From positions 1 through 26,202 of the forward strand of contig JALVSV010000429.1 of the NCBI GenBank assembly GCA_027024125.1: a stretch of DNA of 26,202 bases, read 5' to 3'. Below the pieces are notes generated by a model. That model saw only the letters and a program-made list of their open reading frames with translations, had not been told where the DNA came from and searched no databases. Every line of letters starts with the position of its first letter. Positions within the stretch are counted from its first letter, which is position 1. Source of the stretch: Methylothermaceae bacterium (GTDB lineage Bacteria; Pseudomonadota; Gammaproteobacteria; Methylococcales; Methylothermaceae). Shown in pieces: positions 1-8,324 of the stretch. The position numbers were made by a program, and so were the translations under genes.

Positions 1-122
1 AATTGGTACGGCGATCTTCGGGCCGAGAAAGGCTCAAAGATAGGAACGCCCAAGGTTTTACGGGGTGCTTCCCTGGCCGTTGTTTGGCACCAGGGGGCGT
101 ACTGCACCTATTCTGCGATGAC
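1..122. other. Window edge, no gene recognised
   Basis: This is the stretch downstream of the dehydratase stop codon. I find no convincing reading frame on either strand. A short CCCTGG / CCAGGG dyad lies near its middle, but it has no T-rich tail and I do not call it a terminator. Confidence 0.4.
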
Positions 123-2012
123 TCACATTGTCCTGCTGGAGGGGATGTCCTGCGGATGAGAGAGTTCCGACGGCTGTGACAGGTAGTGAAATTCCGGGAC
201 CAGGGTTCGTAACAGGATCAGTAGTTGCTCCTCGTCATGACGACGGCATGCCATCATCATCTGATTGATGATATTGGCTATGATCCTTCGGTCACAGGCG
301 CGCGGGTGGGCAAGGCGAAGCTTGGCATAAGGCGTGCTGCTCAATTGCTCTTCGTGATGAAACAGCTCCTCGTGGAGTTTCTCCCCCGGACGAAGCCCGA
401 TATATTCTATCTTGATATCGATCTCCGGGCGTTTGCCGCTCAGTCGGATCATCTGTTCGGCCAAATAACTGATCCGGATCGGGTCACCCATGTCGAGGAC
501 AAAGATCTCTCCGCCGTTGCCCACGGATGCGGCCAGCATGATCAATTGGCAGGCCTCCGGGATGGTCATGAAATAACGGGTGATTTCCGGGTGGGTCACG
601 GTCACTGGGCCGCCTGTCTGTATCTGTTGCCGGAAAAGGGGGACGACGCTGCCTGCGGAATCAAGCACGTTGCCGAAACGCACGATGACGAAACGGGTTT
701 TGTTGAGTTCGTTCAGGCTTTGGCAGATCATTTCCGCGGCGCGTTTGGTTGCCCCCATGACATTACCGGGATTGACCGCTTTATCCGTCGAGATCAGGAC
801 GAACTCATCGACACCGGTTGCGATGGAGGCCTCTGCCACGGTCTGAGTGCCGATGATGTTGTTGTGGATGGCCTGACGACTTTGTTTCTCCAATAAGGGG
901 ACGTGTTTGTAGGCTGCGGCATGGAAAACCGTCTGCGGCCGATAGGTATCCATGACATGTCTGACTGCGTCGGGGTCGGTGACATTGCCGAGCAGGGGAA
1001 TCACCTGGAGCCTGGGGAAATTCTGCTGCAGGGCTTTCTCGATACGAAAGAGGTTGTATTCACAGCTGTCGAAGATGATAAGGCTTTCCGGTGTCAGGGA
1101 GGCCAGCTGTCGGCATAGTTCGGATCCTATCGACCCGCCACCACCGGTCACCAGCAGGGTCTTGCCATAAAGATGGTCGTGGATGGCGGCCCAGTCCAGC
1201 TGGCCTGGTTTGCGTCCCAGCAAGTCTTCAATGGACACCCGGCGCAGGTCCTTTCCTGAAACCGGGTGGCTGAGGATTTCCTTGGGGGATGGCAGGGTGA
1301 GAAAAGAAGCGCCGGACTGTTCACAAAAGTCGATGATTCGGCGCATCTGGCGGTCGCTGGCGGAGGGGACCGCCAGAAGGATGGTGTCGATCCGGTATTT
1401 CCTGACGATCTTTGGAATCCTGCGGCAGCCCCCTACCACCCGGATGCCATGAATTTCCCTGCCTTGTTTGCGGGGATCGTCATCGGCCAGAATCACTGGA
1501 TGGTATTCGGCAGAAGCATCGGACAATAGATCTGCGATCAGAATTTCTCCTGCCTTTCCAGCGCCAACCACCAGGGCGCGTTTCCTGTTGGATGGAAGGG
1601 AGATCCGATCCTTCCAGTCACGGTATAGAAGCCTGGGGCCACCGATGAGCAGGGGCAGTAGGGCAGCATAGATGAAGGGTACCGACCGCGGGAGCGATTC
1701 AAGGCGATCGTAAGCGAAGCAGCCCAGGGTAATGAGAGCGGACCCGATGATCACCGCTTTTCCAATCTGCAGGAAGTCCGGCAGAGATGCAAATCGCCAT
1801 ACCCCGCGGTACAACCGGAAATGATAGAAAGTGGCGGTTTGTGCCACAATGACCCAGGGCAGGAGCTGCAAGGCAGAAGTGAACATTTGCGTGGGCAATG
1901 GCCCCAGATTGAAACGCAGCCAATAAGCGCCCAACCAGGCCAGGGGAATCATGGACATATCGTGAAGCATGACGAGCAAGGGCGTGCGCAACTTTTGAAT
2001 GAGATGGTCCAT
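123..2012 (-). CDS. CapD/WbpM/PglF-like membrane nucleotide-sugar 4,6-dehydratase
   Basis: A 629-aa protein of the FlaA1/CapD family of polysaccharide-biosynthesis dehydratases, which convert UDP-N-acetylhexosamines to 4-keto-6-deoxy sugars for O-antigen, capsule or protein glycosylation. Several hydrophobic helices fill the first ~125 residues, as in WbpM and PglF. A CoA-binding-like Rossmann segment follows (VVGAGKAGE, 148-156), then the catalytic SDR domain with nucleotide-binding TGGGGSIGSE at 289-298. ISTDKAVNP is at 407-415, and Met419-x3-Lys423 stands where most SDRs have Tyr-x3-Lys; this Met is the hallmark of the WbpM-type subgroup. RPGEKLHEEL near the C-terminus is also typical. Length matches the long membrane-bound members. 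ATG start at 2012. It is transcribed away from the outer-membrane protein gene. The exact sugar product cannot be told from sequence. Confidence 0.93.
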   Translation of the reverse strand: MDHLIQKLRTPLLVMLHDMSMIPLAWLGAYWLRFNLGPLPTQMFTSALQLLPWVIVAQTATFYHFRLYRGVWRFASLPDFLQIGKAVIIGSALITLGCFAYDRLESLPRSVPFIYAALLPLLIGGPRLLYRDWKDRISLPSNRKRALVVGAGKAGEILIADLLSDASAEYHPVILADDDPRKQGREIHGIRVVGGCRRIPKIVRKYRIDTILLAVPSASDRQMRRIIDFCEQSGASFLTLPSPKEILSHPVSGKDLRRVSIEDLLGRKPGQLDWAAIHDHLYGKTLLVTGGGGSIGSELCRQLASLTPESLIIFDSCEYNLFRIEKALQQNFPRLQVIPLLGNVTDPDAVRHVMDTYRPQTVFHAAAYKHVPLLEKQSRQAIHNNIIGTQTVAEASIATGVDEFVLISTDKAVNPGNVMGATKRAAEMICQSLNELNKTRFVIVRFGNVLDSAGSVVPLFRQQIQTGGPVTVTHPEITRYFMTIPEACQLIMLAASVGNGGEIFVLDMGDPIRISYLAEQMIRLSGKRPEIDIKIEYIGLRPGEKLHEELFHHEEQLSSTPYAKLRLAHPRACDRRIIANIINQMMMACRRHDEEQLLILLRTLVPEFHYLSQPSELSHPQDIPSSRTM

Positions 2013-2256
2013 AAGTCCCTCGTTGTTTTTATGCTACAACTAACCCGCCCCTGTGGTTTTCGCCCCAAGGGATTTCGCAGTCTTATAATTAACAATACAT
2101 ATGGTCAGGATTATTGCAAAATATTTGTTCTCTGGGAAGTTGTTTGCTACGATTAAAAGCGCAAAGATGTTGTTTTTTGGCAAAACTGCATATTAAGGAA
2201 ACCAACCCTGAGTTTCCGGCCCTATTAATAACTCCGTAAGGGGGAGGATGGTAACA
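2013..2256. promoter_or_regulatory. Divergent intergenic region, AT-rich, likely promoters both ways
   Basis: About 240 bp separate two divergent genes, and the composition is clearly more AT-rich than the flanks. A TATAAT hexamer lies at 2084-2089 on the plus strand without a good -35 box. On the minus strand the same area holds a TATAAG-type -10 with a weak CTGACC about 15 bp upstream, which could serve the dehydratase gene. Nearer the outer-membrane gene, TATTAA (just before 2200) preceded by a T-rich TTGTTT box is another candidate. None is good enough to name as the single start site. Confidence 0.35.
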
Positions 2257-3141
2257 ATGAAAACACTAACTCAACTTTCCAAGGTTCTGGTAGGTGGTTC
2301 TCTGGCGGCGGCTGCGGCGATGTCGCCCCAGGCCCAGGCCACCGGCCATGGAGATGAAGACGCCAGGATTCAGATGTTGGAACAGCAATTGATACAGCTG
2401 AAACAGGAAATCGCCGATCTCAAATCCCACGCCGATACCCATCATGAAAAGATCATCGAGCTGGATGAATGGAAGGACCAGGCCGGTGAACATCTCGATA
2501 TGCAGAACATGGTCTTCTTCCGCGGCGGTTATGCGCGGATGGAAGAGAGCCGTGGGGGTGAGATCCTGCCGGATGCTGCGGGTAATACCGGTCATGCAAG
2601 TGGTGAGAACGGCTGGTACGTGGGCGCAGGTTTTGATCTGGGGCTCAGCAAGGACATCTTCGGTCTGTTCGAGGGAACCTTCCTGGAAGGGACCGATCTC
2701 TTCGGCGAAATCATGTTCGAATACAAACGTTTCGCCCAGTCTCGCAGTAATATCGTACCTTTGGAACTCGTGACTTCTTCGGCTTTGGGTGGTGGCGCCG
2801 GTAGTGCAGCCAGCCTCAGCTCTACATCGACTGTCACGGTGACCCAGTTCACCCTGACAGCCGCTCCCAAGATCAAATTCATGCGTGGCAGCGCCTTTCG
2901 TCCCTGGATCATTCCGGTCGGTCTGGGAATCCATGTCATCAGCCCGCCCTCCAACGGGGTGACGGTGCTCAATCCCGGCATCATGTTCGGTCTGGGTGCT
3001 GACTACAACATCTGGAAGAACGTTTTCATAGGTATCGACGGCCGTTATCACCTGACAGCGAGCAAAGGTTCTCTGGGTGGTATCGAAGATGCCGATACCG
3101 ATGGTTTCACCGCTGGTGGATACGTCGGCTTCAGCTTCTGA
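2257..3141 (+). CDS. Outer-membrane beta-barrel protein with N-terminal coiled coil
   Basis: A 294-aa exported protein. Residues 1-28 form a Sec signal peptide (Lys near the start, Ala-rich core, AQA cleavage site). Residues ~36-75 are a heptad-rich, charged segment likely to form a coiled coil (LEQQLIQLKQEIADLK), which may trimerise or reach the cell wall. The rest has alternating hydrophobic/polar strands rich in Gly and aromatic residues and ends in GFSF, the terminal Phe expected for BAM-dependent barrel insertion. I chose ATG 2257 over in-frame ATG 2248 because GGGGAGG at 2241-2247 sits 9 nt upstream of 2257 and abuts 2248, and because the signal peptide then starts MKTL. It is monocistronic, with a strong terminator just after. 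Family is OmpW/OmpA-barrel-like at best; substrate and role are not recognisable. Confidence 0.85.
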   Translation: MKTLTQLSKVLVGGSLAAAAAMSPQAQATGHGDEDARIQMLEQQLIQLKQEIADLKSHADTHHEKIIELDEWKDQAGEHLDMQNMVFFRGGYARMEESRGGEILPDAAGNTGHASGENGWYVGAGFDLGLSKDIFGLFEGTFLEGTDLFGEIMFEYKRFAQSRSNIVPLELVTSSALGGGAGSAASLSSTSTVTVTQFTLTAAPKIKFMRGSAFRPWIIPVGLGIHVISPPSNGVTVLNPGIMFGLGADYNIWKNVFIGIDGRYHLTASKGSLGGIEDADTDGFTAGGYVGFSF

Positions 3142-3171
3142 TCGACCAGACAGAGATTCACTTTTTCTACG

Positions 3172-3200
3172 AGGGGAGCCACCGGCTCCCCTTTCTTTTT
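3172..3200 (+). terminator. Rho-independent terminator of the outer-membrane protein gene
   Basis: A 9-bp perfect stem (AGGGGAGCC / GGCTCCCCT) with an ACC loop is followed directly by TTTCTTTTT. It lies 30 bp after the stop codon at 3141 and is a textbook intrinsic terminator. Confidence 0.92.
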
Positions 3201-3228
3201 GCCCGCCGGGGCTGGCTTCCTCTACAAT
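3199..3228 (+). promoter_or_regulatory. Candidate sigma-70 promoter for pip-ubiX
   Basis: TTGCCC at 3199-3204 and TACAAT at 3223-3228 are separated by 18 bp. The predicted start point, about 7 nt past the -10, falls within a few bases of the pip ATG at 3237, and no Shine-Dalgarno sequence lies before that ATG. If the promoter is used, the mRNA would be leaderless or nearly so. Confidence 0.45.
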
Positions 3229-3236
3229 ATCCGGCC

Positions 3237-4178
3237 ATGAAGACCCTCTACCCTCCCATCGAACCTCATCACACGTTTCATCTGGAAGCCGATGGTCACC
3301 GTGTCTATTGCGAGGAATCGGGCCATACCGAAGGCCTGCCGGTGCTGTTTCTTCATGGAGGACCGGGGTCAGGCTGCCGGCCTGATCACCGCCGGTTCTT
3401 CGACCCCGGACGTTTTCGGATCATTTTGCTCGACCAACGTGGCGCAGGGTGTTCGGAACCTTCAGGAGAGTTGCGCCACAACGATACCTGGAAGCTGCTC
3501 GAGGACCTGGAAGCGTTAAGAAAAACCCTCGAAATCAACCGTTGGGTGCTCTTTGGCGGTTCCTGGGGGGCGGCTTTGTCCCTCCTCTATGCCCAAAGGC
3601 ACCCGGAAAGGGTCCTGGGGATGATCCTGCGCGGTGTGTTCCTGGCCCGCCAATACGACCTCGACTGGTTCATCAAGGACGGCGTGCGAAGAATCTATCC
3701 CGACCGCTGGCACGAACTGGTGACCAGCCTGCCGGTCACGGGCTGGAACGACGTGGTGCAGGGGATGTACAAGGCAGTGACAGGTTCCAACGAGGCGTTG
3801 CAGCACCGGGTTGCCATGGCATGGAACCGCTGGGGCAGCGCCGTGACCCTGGGGCCGGATTTCGATCCGCGATCCCAACCCGATCTGGAAGAGATTCTTC
3901 CCAAGGTCAAAATCGAACTTCATTATGCAGCGCACCGTTATTTCCTTCAGGAGAACCAGATTCTGCAAAACTGCTTCAGGATTCGCGCCATTCCCTGTTC
4001 GATCGTCCATGGACGGGGGGATTTGGTTTGTCCAGTGGAAGCCGCCTTTACCCTCAAACGACATCTGCCCGGTGCCGAACTCAGGATTCTGGAGAATTCC
4101 GGCCATATTGCCACAGGAGAGGAAATGATCGACGCTCTCGTGGATGCGACTGGTCGCATGGGAGAGAGAGTTTCATGA
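3237..4178 (+). CDS. pip: Proline iminopeptidase (S33 family, alpha/beta hydrolase)
   Basis: A 313-aa cytoplasmic serine peptidase that removes N-terminal proline from peptides. The family signatures are all present: the oxyanion-hole HGGPGSG at 40-46, DQRG at 66-69, and the nucleophile elbow GGSWGA with Ser109. The likely catalytic Asp is Asp262 in GRGDLVCP, and the His is His290 in NSGHIATG. A helical cap lies between ~135 and 230. Length equals the usual 310-320 aa. ATG 3237 is the first start after the preceding terminator; there is no clear Shine-Dalgarno site. The stop codon overlaps the ubiX start (ATGA at 4175-4178), so the two are translationally coupled. Confidence 0.95.
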   Translation: MKTLYPPIEPHHTFHLEADGHRVYCEESGHTEGLPVLFLHGGPGSGCRPDHRRFFDPGRFRIILLDQRGAGCSEPSGELRHNDTWKLLEDLEALRKTLEINRWVLFGGSWGAALSLLYAQRHPERVLGMILRGVFLARQYDLDWFIKDGVRRIYPDRWHELVTSLPVTGWNDVVQGMYKAVTGSNEALQHRVAMAWNRWGSAVTLGPDFDPRSQPDLEEILPKVKIELHYAAHRYFLQENQILQNCFRIRAIPCSIVHGRGDLVCPVEAAFTLKRHLPGAELRILENSGHIATGEEMIDALVDATGRMGERVS

Positions 4179-4750
4179 GCAAACGTTTGATCGTGGCGAT
4201 GACAGGCGCGACAGGGGCCATCTATGGACTGCGGATGCTGGAGCTTCTGGGAGAACTGCCCGAGTGGCAGACCCATTTGATCGTTTCCCAGGCCGGACTG
4301 GTGAATCTCCAGCACGAGTTGGGCATGACCAAACGCCAGATTCATTCGCTTGCCGATGTCCATCACGATATCAACGACATTGCCGCCTCGATTGCCAGTG
4401 GGGCTTTTCGTATCGATGGCATGGTGATTGCCCCGTGTTCCATGAAAACCCTGGCGGCGGTGGCCCATGGTTTTGGCGACAATCTCATCTCCCGCTCGGC
4501 CGACGTGACCTTGAAGGAACGCCGCCGTTTGGTGCTGGTGCCACGAGAAACCCCCCTGAATCTGGCTCATCTGCGCAATATGGTGGCAGTCACCGAGATG
4601 GGGGGGATCGTCTTTCCGCCATTGCCGGCTTTCTATGGCAGGGACAAGACCCTGGCGGAGATGATCGACGAGAGTGTCGGGAGGATCCTGAGCTTTTTCG
4701 GCATCGAGATCGACGGCTTGGTAGAATCCTGGGAAGGTCTGTCGCGCTAG
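4175..4750 (+). CDS. ubiX: Flavin prenyltransferase UbiX
   Basis: A 191-aa protein that joins dimethylallyl phosphate to reduced FMN to make prenylated FMN, the cofactor of the UbiD decarboxylase in ubiquinone synthesis. The N-terminal flavin-binding loop MTGATGAIYG is at residues 9-18. The central APCSMKTLAAVAHGFGDNL and the block LVPRETPLNLAHLRNM are the standard UbiX/Pad1 signatures. Length is normal. The start is fixed by the ATGA overlap with pip and by loss of homology upstream: the reading frame stays open far 5' but that part is only pip read out of frame. No ubiD is visible nearby. Confidence 0.96.
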   Translation: MSKRLIVAMTGATGAIYGLRMLELLGELPEWQTHLIVSQAGLVNLQHELGMTKRQIHSLADVHHDINDIAASIASGAFRIDGMVIAPCSMKTLAAVAHGFGDNLISRSADVTLKERRRLVLVPRETPLNLAHLRNMVAVTEMGGIVFPPLPAFYGRDKTLAEMIDESVGRILSFFGIEIDGLVESWEGLSR

Positions 4751-4758
4751 GAGGTAAC

Positions 4759-5334
4759 ATGGCCGAAACCGCCAAACGCCGCGCTACTTATGAAGACATC
4801 CTGGCCCTGCCGGAGCATTTGGTCGGCGAGATCATCGGTGGCGAGCTCTATACTCAGCCGCGACCGGCACCGAAGCATGCCTGGAGTCACTCTGTCCTGG
4901 GTGGCAGTCTCGGGGAATTTTTCGGTTGGGGTTCTGGCGGTCCTGGTGGTTGGTGGATCATCGACGAACCAGAACTACATATCGATGGTGATATCCTGGT
5001 CCCCGATCTGGCCGGCTGGCGCCGCGAACGCATGCCGGTGCTGCCGGACACCGCCTGGTTCGAGGTCGTGCCTGACTGGGTCTGCGAAGTGCTCTCGCCA
5101 TCCACCGCCCGCATCGACCGCAGCTTGAAAATGCCCCTCTATGCCCGCTGGGGGATTCCCCATCTGTGGCTGGTGGACCCGGAACTGCGAATGCTGGAAG
5201 TGTATGCCTTGGAAAAAGGCTACTGGTGCCTGCTGACCACCCTCAAGGACGACGATCCGGTGCGTCAGCCACCGTTCGAGGCGGCCGAGTTTCCGTTGGA
5301 CCGGCTCTGGGCGGGATCGGCCAGCACGTCGTAG
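4759..5334 (+). CDS. Uma2 family (DUF820) PD-(D/E)XK nuclease-fold protein
   Basis: A 191-aa protein of the Uma2 family, known mainly from cyanobacteria and scattered proteobacteria and assigned to the restriction-endonuclease-like fold; its biological role is not established. Candidate active-site residues are Asp83 in VPDLAGWRRE, Glu110 in WVCEVLSPST, and Lys124 in DRSLKMPLYAR, in the order expected for PD-(D/E)XK. LWLVDP at ~136-141 is also typical. ATG 4759 lies 8 nt after ubiX with GGAGG overlapping the intergenic gap, so it is probably co-transcribed with pip-ubiX. Its last 70 bp overlap the antisense 3' end of bioA. Catalytic activity is inferred from fold only. Confidence 0.88.
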   Translation: MAETAKRRATYEDILALPEHLVGEIIGGELYTQPRPAPKHAWSHSVLGGSLGEFFGWGSGGPGGWWIIDEPELHIDGDILVPDLAGWRRERMPVLPDTAWFEVVPDWVCEVLSPSTARIDRSLKMPLYARWGIPHLWLVDPELRMLEVYALEKGYWCLLTTLKDDDPVRQPPFEAAEFPLDRLWAGSASTS

Positions 5335-6590
5335 ATCGCACCGGTCAGCCGCGCCAGCTCCGTATCGTCCATCACGTAGGCCGGCATGGTATAGACCAGT
5401 TTGCCGAATGGTCGCAACCATACGCCGGCTTCCACGAAGCAGGGGGTGATCTTGGCAAGATCCACCAGTTCCTTCATTTCCACCACACCAATGGCACCCA
5501 GTACTCTGACATCTGCCACCGTGTCCAATTCATGACAGGGGGCCAATCCCTGTTGCAGCCTGTTTTCGATTCTCCGGACGTTTGCCTGCCAGTCCGATTC
5601 CAACAGCAGATCGATGCTGGCAACCGCGATCTGGCAGGCCAGGGGATTGGCCATGAAGGTGGGCCCATGCATCAGGCATCCCGCTTCTCCCCCGCTGAGG
5701 GTGGTAGCTACCTGGTTGGTGGTGAGGGTGGCAGCCAGGCTGAGATATCCCCCTGTGAGGGCCTTGCCCAGACAGAGAATGTCCGGACTGATACCGGCGT
5801 GCTGGCAGGCGAACAGTTTGCCGCTGCGGCCGAAGCCGGTGGCGATCTCGTCGGCGATCAGCAAAGTCCCATATCGGTCGCAGAGTTGCCGTGCCGCCCG
5901 CAGATAGCTGGGATGATAGAAACGCATCCCACCGGCTCCTTGTACGACGGGTTCCAGAATCAGGGCGGCAATCTTCCGGTGGTGACGTTCTAACAGTCGT
6001 TCAAGAGGCTGAACCGCATCGGGATCCCACTCATCGTGGAACCTGCATCCTGGAACCGGGGCGAAGAGCTGAGTGGGGAGAAAATGCCTGAACAGATGAT
6101 GCATCCCGGTCTCCGGGTCGCAGACCGACATGGCCCCAAAGGTATCTCCGTGATAGCCACCACTCAGAGCCAGGAAACAGCGCTTGTCAGTGTGACCTCG
6201 GGCCTGCCAGTACTGCAGGGCCATTTTCAGTGCGACTTCCACGGCCACCGAACCGGAATCACAGAGAAAGACTTTGTCCAATGACGGTGGGGACAGGGCC
6301 ACCAGTCGTCGGCAAAGTTCGATGGCCGGGGTATGGGTGAAGCCGCCAAACATTATGTGGGCCATCCGGTCCAGTTGTTCTCTGGCGGCCGCATTCAGCC
6401 TGGGATGATTGTAACCGTGAATGGCGCACCACCACGATGCCATGCCATCGATGAGCCTGCGTCCATCGGCCAGTTCCAGGTGCACACCGCTGGCTGAACG
6501 CACAGGCCAGACCGGGTAATGTGCCGGTAGGGAACTATAAGGATGCCAGATGTGATTGCGATCGAATTCCAGGGCCTGGCGCCAATTCAT
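5265..6590 (-). CDS. bioA: Adenosylmethionine-8-amino-7-oxononanoate aminotransferase BioA
   Basis: A 441-aa class III PLP aminotransferase that makes 7,8-diaminopelargonate from KAPA using S-adenosylmethionine, in biotin synthesis. WHPYSS near residue 15, the WWCAIHGYNHP block at 53-63, the GGYHGDT motif at 144-150, Asp247 in LLIADEIATGFGR (pyridine-nitrogen contact) and Lys276 in CLGKALTGGY (Schiff base) all match BioA rather than other class III enzymes. The C-terminus runs about 14 residues beyond the usual end as a Ser/Asn/Gly-rich tail, and this part lies antisense within the Uma2 gene. It starts 4 bp after the ppx stop codon, so it is the second gene of a ppx-bioA operon. Other bio genes are not in the window. 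Confidence 0.96.
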   Translation of the reverse strand: MNWRQALEFDRNHIWHPYSSLPAHYPVWPVRSASGVHLELADGRRLIDGMASWWCAIHGYNHPRLNAAAREQLDRMAHIMFGGFTHTPAIELCRRLVALSPPSLDKVFLCDSGSVAVEVALKMALQYWQARGHTDKRCFLALSGGYHGDTFGAMSVCDPETGMHHLFRHFLPTQLFAPVPGCRFHDEWDPDAVQPLERLLERHHRKIAALILEPVVQGAGGMRFYHPSYLRAARQLCDRYGTLLIADEIATGFGRSGKLFACQHAGISPDILCLGKALTGGYLSLAATLTTNQVATTLSGGEAGCLMHGPTFMANPLACQIAVASIDLLLESDWQANVRRIENRLQQGLAPCHELDTVADVRVLGAIGVVEMKELVDLAKITPCFVEAGVWLRPFGKLVYTMPAYVMDDTELARLTGAIYDVLADPAQSRSNGNSAASNGG

Positions 6591-6594
6591 GGAA

Positions 6595-8118
6595 TCAGAA
6601 GGACATCTCGATTCGATGCCCGAAGGCTTTTTCTGCGATCTCCAGTTGGCGAAGTGCGGCCCATCGTTCCAACAATAGATCTCCTTCCCCTTTGCAGCTG
6701 ATCTCTATGGTCTTGCCGTTGAGGCGGCAATGAATTTGTTTTACTGCGGTGCGACGTTCCTTGTTCAGAGCAATGGCCAGTCGTAACAGGGCGACCAGCT
6801 TCAACCAGCGGTCGCTTTCCTTTTTGGACAGCGTTGCCAACAAATCGTCGTCCATCTCCGGCAACTTCTTGCGCTGACAGCGCACCACCAGTGCCAATAA
6901 TGTTTGCTCATCGTCTGAGATCCCCAGCATGGGCATGGCATTGAGCAGATACCAGGCATGACGATGGTGGCCATCCGGGCGAACGAAGATTCCGATTTCG
7001 TGCAACAGGGCGGCAAGTTCCAGAATGACCTTGTCACGGGCCGGTAGATTGTGGATGGCGGCCAGCTGGTCGAACAGTTGCAGCGCCAGATCACGGACAT
7101 GGGTCGCATGCCTGGAATCGACATGATATTTGCGACCCACGGCGCTTGCCCAAATCAGGGCGTCATGGTGAGTGTCACTGGGTCGGCGTTGCAGTAGATC
7201 GAGCAGAGCCCCTTCCGCCAGGCCGACTCCTGGGATCAGCAGGTCCGGTTTGCCCACCAGTTTCAATACTTGGCGCAGGGTGTGGCTGGCTGGAATGATC
7301 ACATCGGCGCGGTCGGGGCGCAGTTTCAGCTTTTCGATCCGCTCGTCGAGATCCAATGCATCCAGCTGGCGACACAGGGATTTGAGCTCACCATACTTGA
7401 GCCGTTTGGGTGAAGAGCTACCCAGCATCTGGCGGCCGAGTTGGCCCAGGGCCTCGATATTGCCTCCGGTTCCGACGCAGATATCGATGTCCATACCATC
7501 GATGAGCTCTCGAATCTTGCCGGCATTGGCATCGAAGAATTCGTCCAGCAGGCGGACGAAATCCTGATCGCTTTGTCCGGCGAAGCGTGACAACAAACGC
7601 ACCGTACCCATCTTCAGGCTTTCCAGGGCGATCACCTGGCCTTTTTCCATCACCACGAACTCGACGCTGCCTCCGCCGATGTCGATCAGTAACGCATTGT
7701 TCTCTTCCAGCTTGGGCAAGGCATGGCGGACTGCCAGAGAGACCAGACGCGCTTCTTCGGAACCTGAGATGACCTCGATACGGATGCCGGTGGTTTCTGC
7801 CACTCTGTCGATCAACACCCTGCCATTGGATGCCTCGCGCATGGCGCTGGTGGCAATGGCCCGGACCTGTTTGATCGGCACCGACTTGCGGCTCAGCAAC
7901 TGATGAAAATCGGCAAATGTCTCCAGGGCCCGTTCGAGGGTGGGCGTTCGCAGTTCGCCCTGCTGAAAGGCATCCTGTCCCAGTCTGACGGGTGCGCGCA
8001 CCGCTTCGATGATATCCAGGCGTCCATCGTGGCCCAGTGCCCCGATTCGCAGGCGAATGGCATTGGAACCGATGTCGATGACCGCATTGAGAGGTGTCTG
8101 CAGGCTTTGGTCGGGCAT
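6595..8118 (-). CDS. ppx: Ppx/GppA-family exopolyphosphatase
   Basis: A 507-aa phosphatase of the ASKHA fold that releases phosphate from polyphosphate, or acts on guanosine pentaphosphate. The two ATP-binding-like motifs are clear: DIGSN at 15-19 and DIGGGS at 146-151. Glu121 in SGSEEARL sits at the position of the catalytic Glu of E. coli PPX. The C-terminal ~200 residues form an HD-like helical domain (LLHEIG, HHRHAWYLL). Length equals E. coli PPX (513 aa) and is close to GppA, so the two cannot be separated safely. ATG 8118 is preferred over an in-frame ATG at 8172 because homology starts here and a candidate promoter lies between them. It is first in an operon with bioA. Confidence 0.92.
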   Translation of the reverse strand: MPDQSLQTPLNAVIDIGSNAIRLRIGALGHDGRLDIIEAVRAPVRLGQDAFQQGELRTPTLERALETFADFHQLLSRKSVPIKQVRAIATSAMREASNGRVLIDRVAETTGIRIEVISGSEEARLVSLAVRHALPKLEENNALLIDIGGGSVEFVVMEKGQVIALESLKMGTVRLLSRFAGQSDQDFVRLLDEFFDANAGKIRELIDGMDIDICVGTGGNIEALGQLGRQMLGSSSPKRLKYGELKSLCRQLDALDLDERIEKLKLRPDRADVIIPASHTLRQVLKLVGKPDLLIPGVGLAEGALLDLLQRRPSDTHHDALIWASAVGRKYHVDSRHATHVRDLALQLFDQLAAIHNLPARDKVILELAALLHEIGIFVRPDGHHRHAWYLLNAMPMLGISDDEQTLLALVVRCQRKKLPEMDDDLLATLSKKESDRWLKLVALLRLAIALNKERRTAVKQIHCRLNGKTIEISCKGEGDLLLERWAALRQLEIAEKAFGHRIEMSF

Positions 8119-8151
8119 GGTGTATGGATCAGGGCTTGGATGAAATGGACA

Positions 8152-8180
8152 AGTATACCCTGAAAGAGGCATAGGGGCAG
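8152..8180 (-). promoter_or_regulatory. Candidate sigma-70 promoter for ppx-bioA
   Basis: On the minus strand a TATACT -10 (plus 8152-8157) follows a weak CTGCCC -35 (plus 8175-8180) with 17 bp between. The expected start point near 8145 leaves a leader of about 27 nt before ATG 8118 and would exclude the upstream ATG at 8172. Confidence 0.4.
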
Positions 8181-8224
8181 GGCTTGGCTTGTGTTCCAGC
8201 AGGGCTCCGTCATCTATTCAAGCC

Positions 8225-8324
8225 GGGACAGGTGGTTTGCTTCGAAAAACGCCGTGAATACCTCCCTGTAGGCTCCACGCCGGCCTCCCTGCCGGCGAGG
8301 CTTTCGAAGCAGACCACCTGTCCC
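8225..8324. repeat. 100-bp MITE/REP-like inverted-repeat element
   Basis: Two 23-bp terminal arms (8225-8247 and 8302-8324) are inverted copies with a single mismatch, beginning GGGACAGGTGG and ending CCACCTGTCCC. Inside is a second GC-rich hairpin, CGCCGGC / GCCGGCG, at 8278-8297, next to a CCTCCCTGTAGGCTC segment of the kind I associate with dispersed intergenic repeats in gammaproteobacteria. It encodes nothing. It lies between the divergent ppx and fliC genes, well upstream of the fliC promoter. Being mobile or multicopy is inference from structure; only one copy is present here. Confidence 0.75.

Noticed and set aside
225..896. 223-codon frame opposite the dehydratase gene
   Set aside because: Antisense shadow of conserved SDR motifs; no recognisable protein features.
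2084..2089. Perfect TATAAT hexamer
   Set aside because: No acceptable -35 at 16-19 bp on the plus strand and ~170 bp from the gene; kept only as part of the intergenic note.
2170..2200. TTGGCA...TGCA resembling a sigma-54 promoter
   Set aside because: Only 7 nt separate the GG and GC doublets; sigma-54 needs 10.
3449..4174. Long open frame upstream of and in frame with ubiX
   Set aside because: It is pip read in another frame; UbiX homology begins at ATG 4175 and length is then normal.
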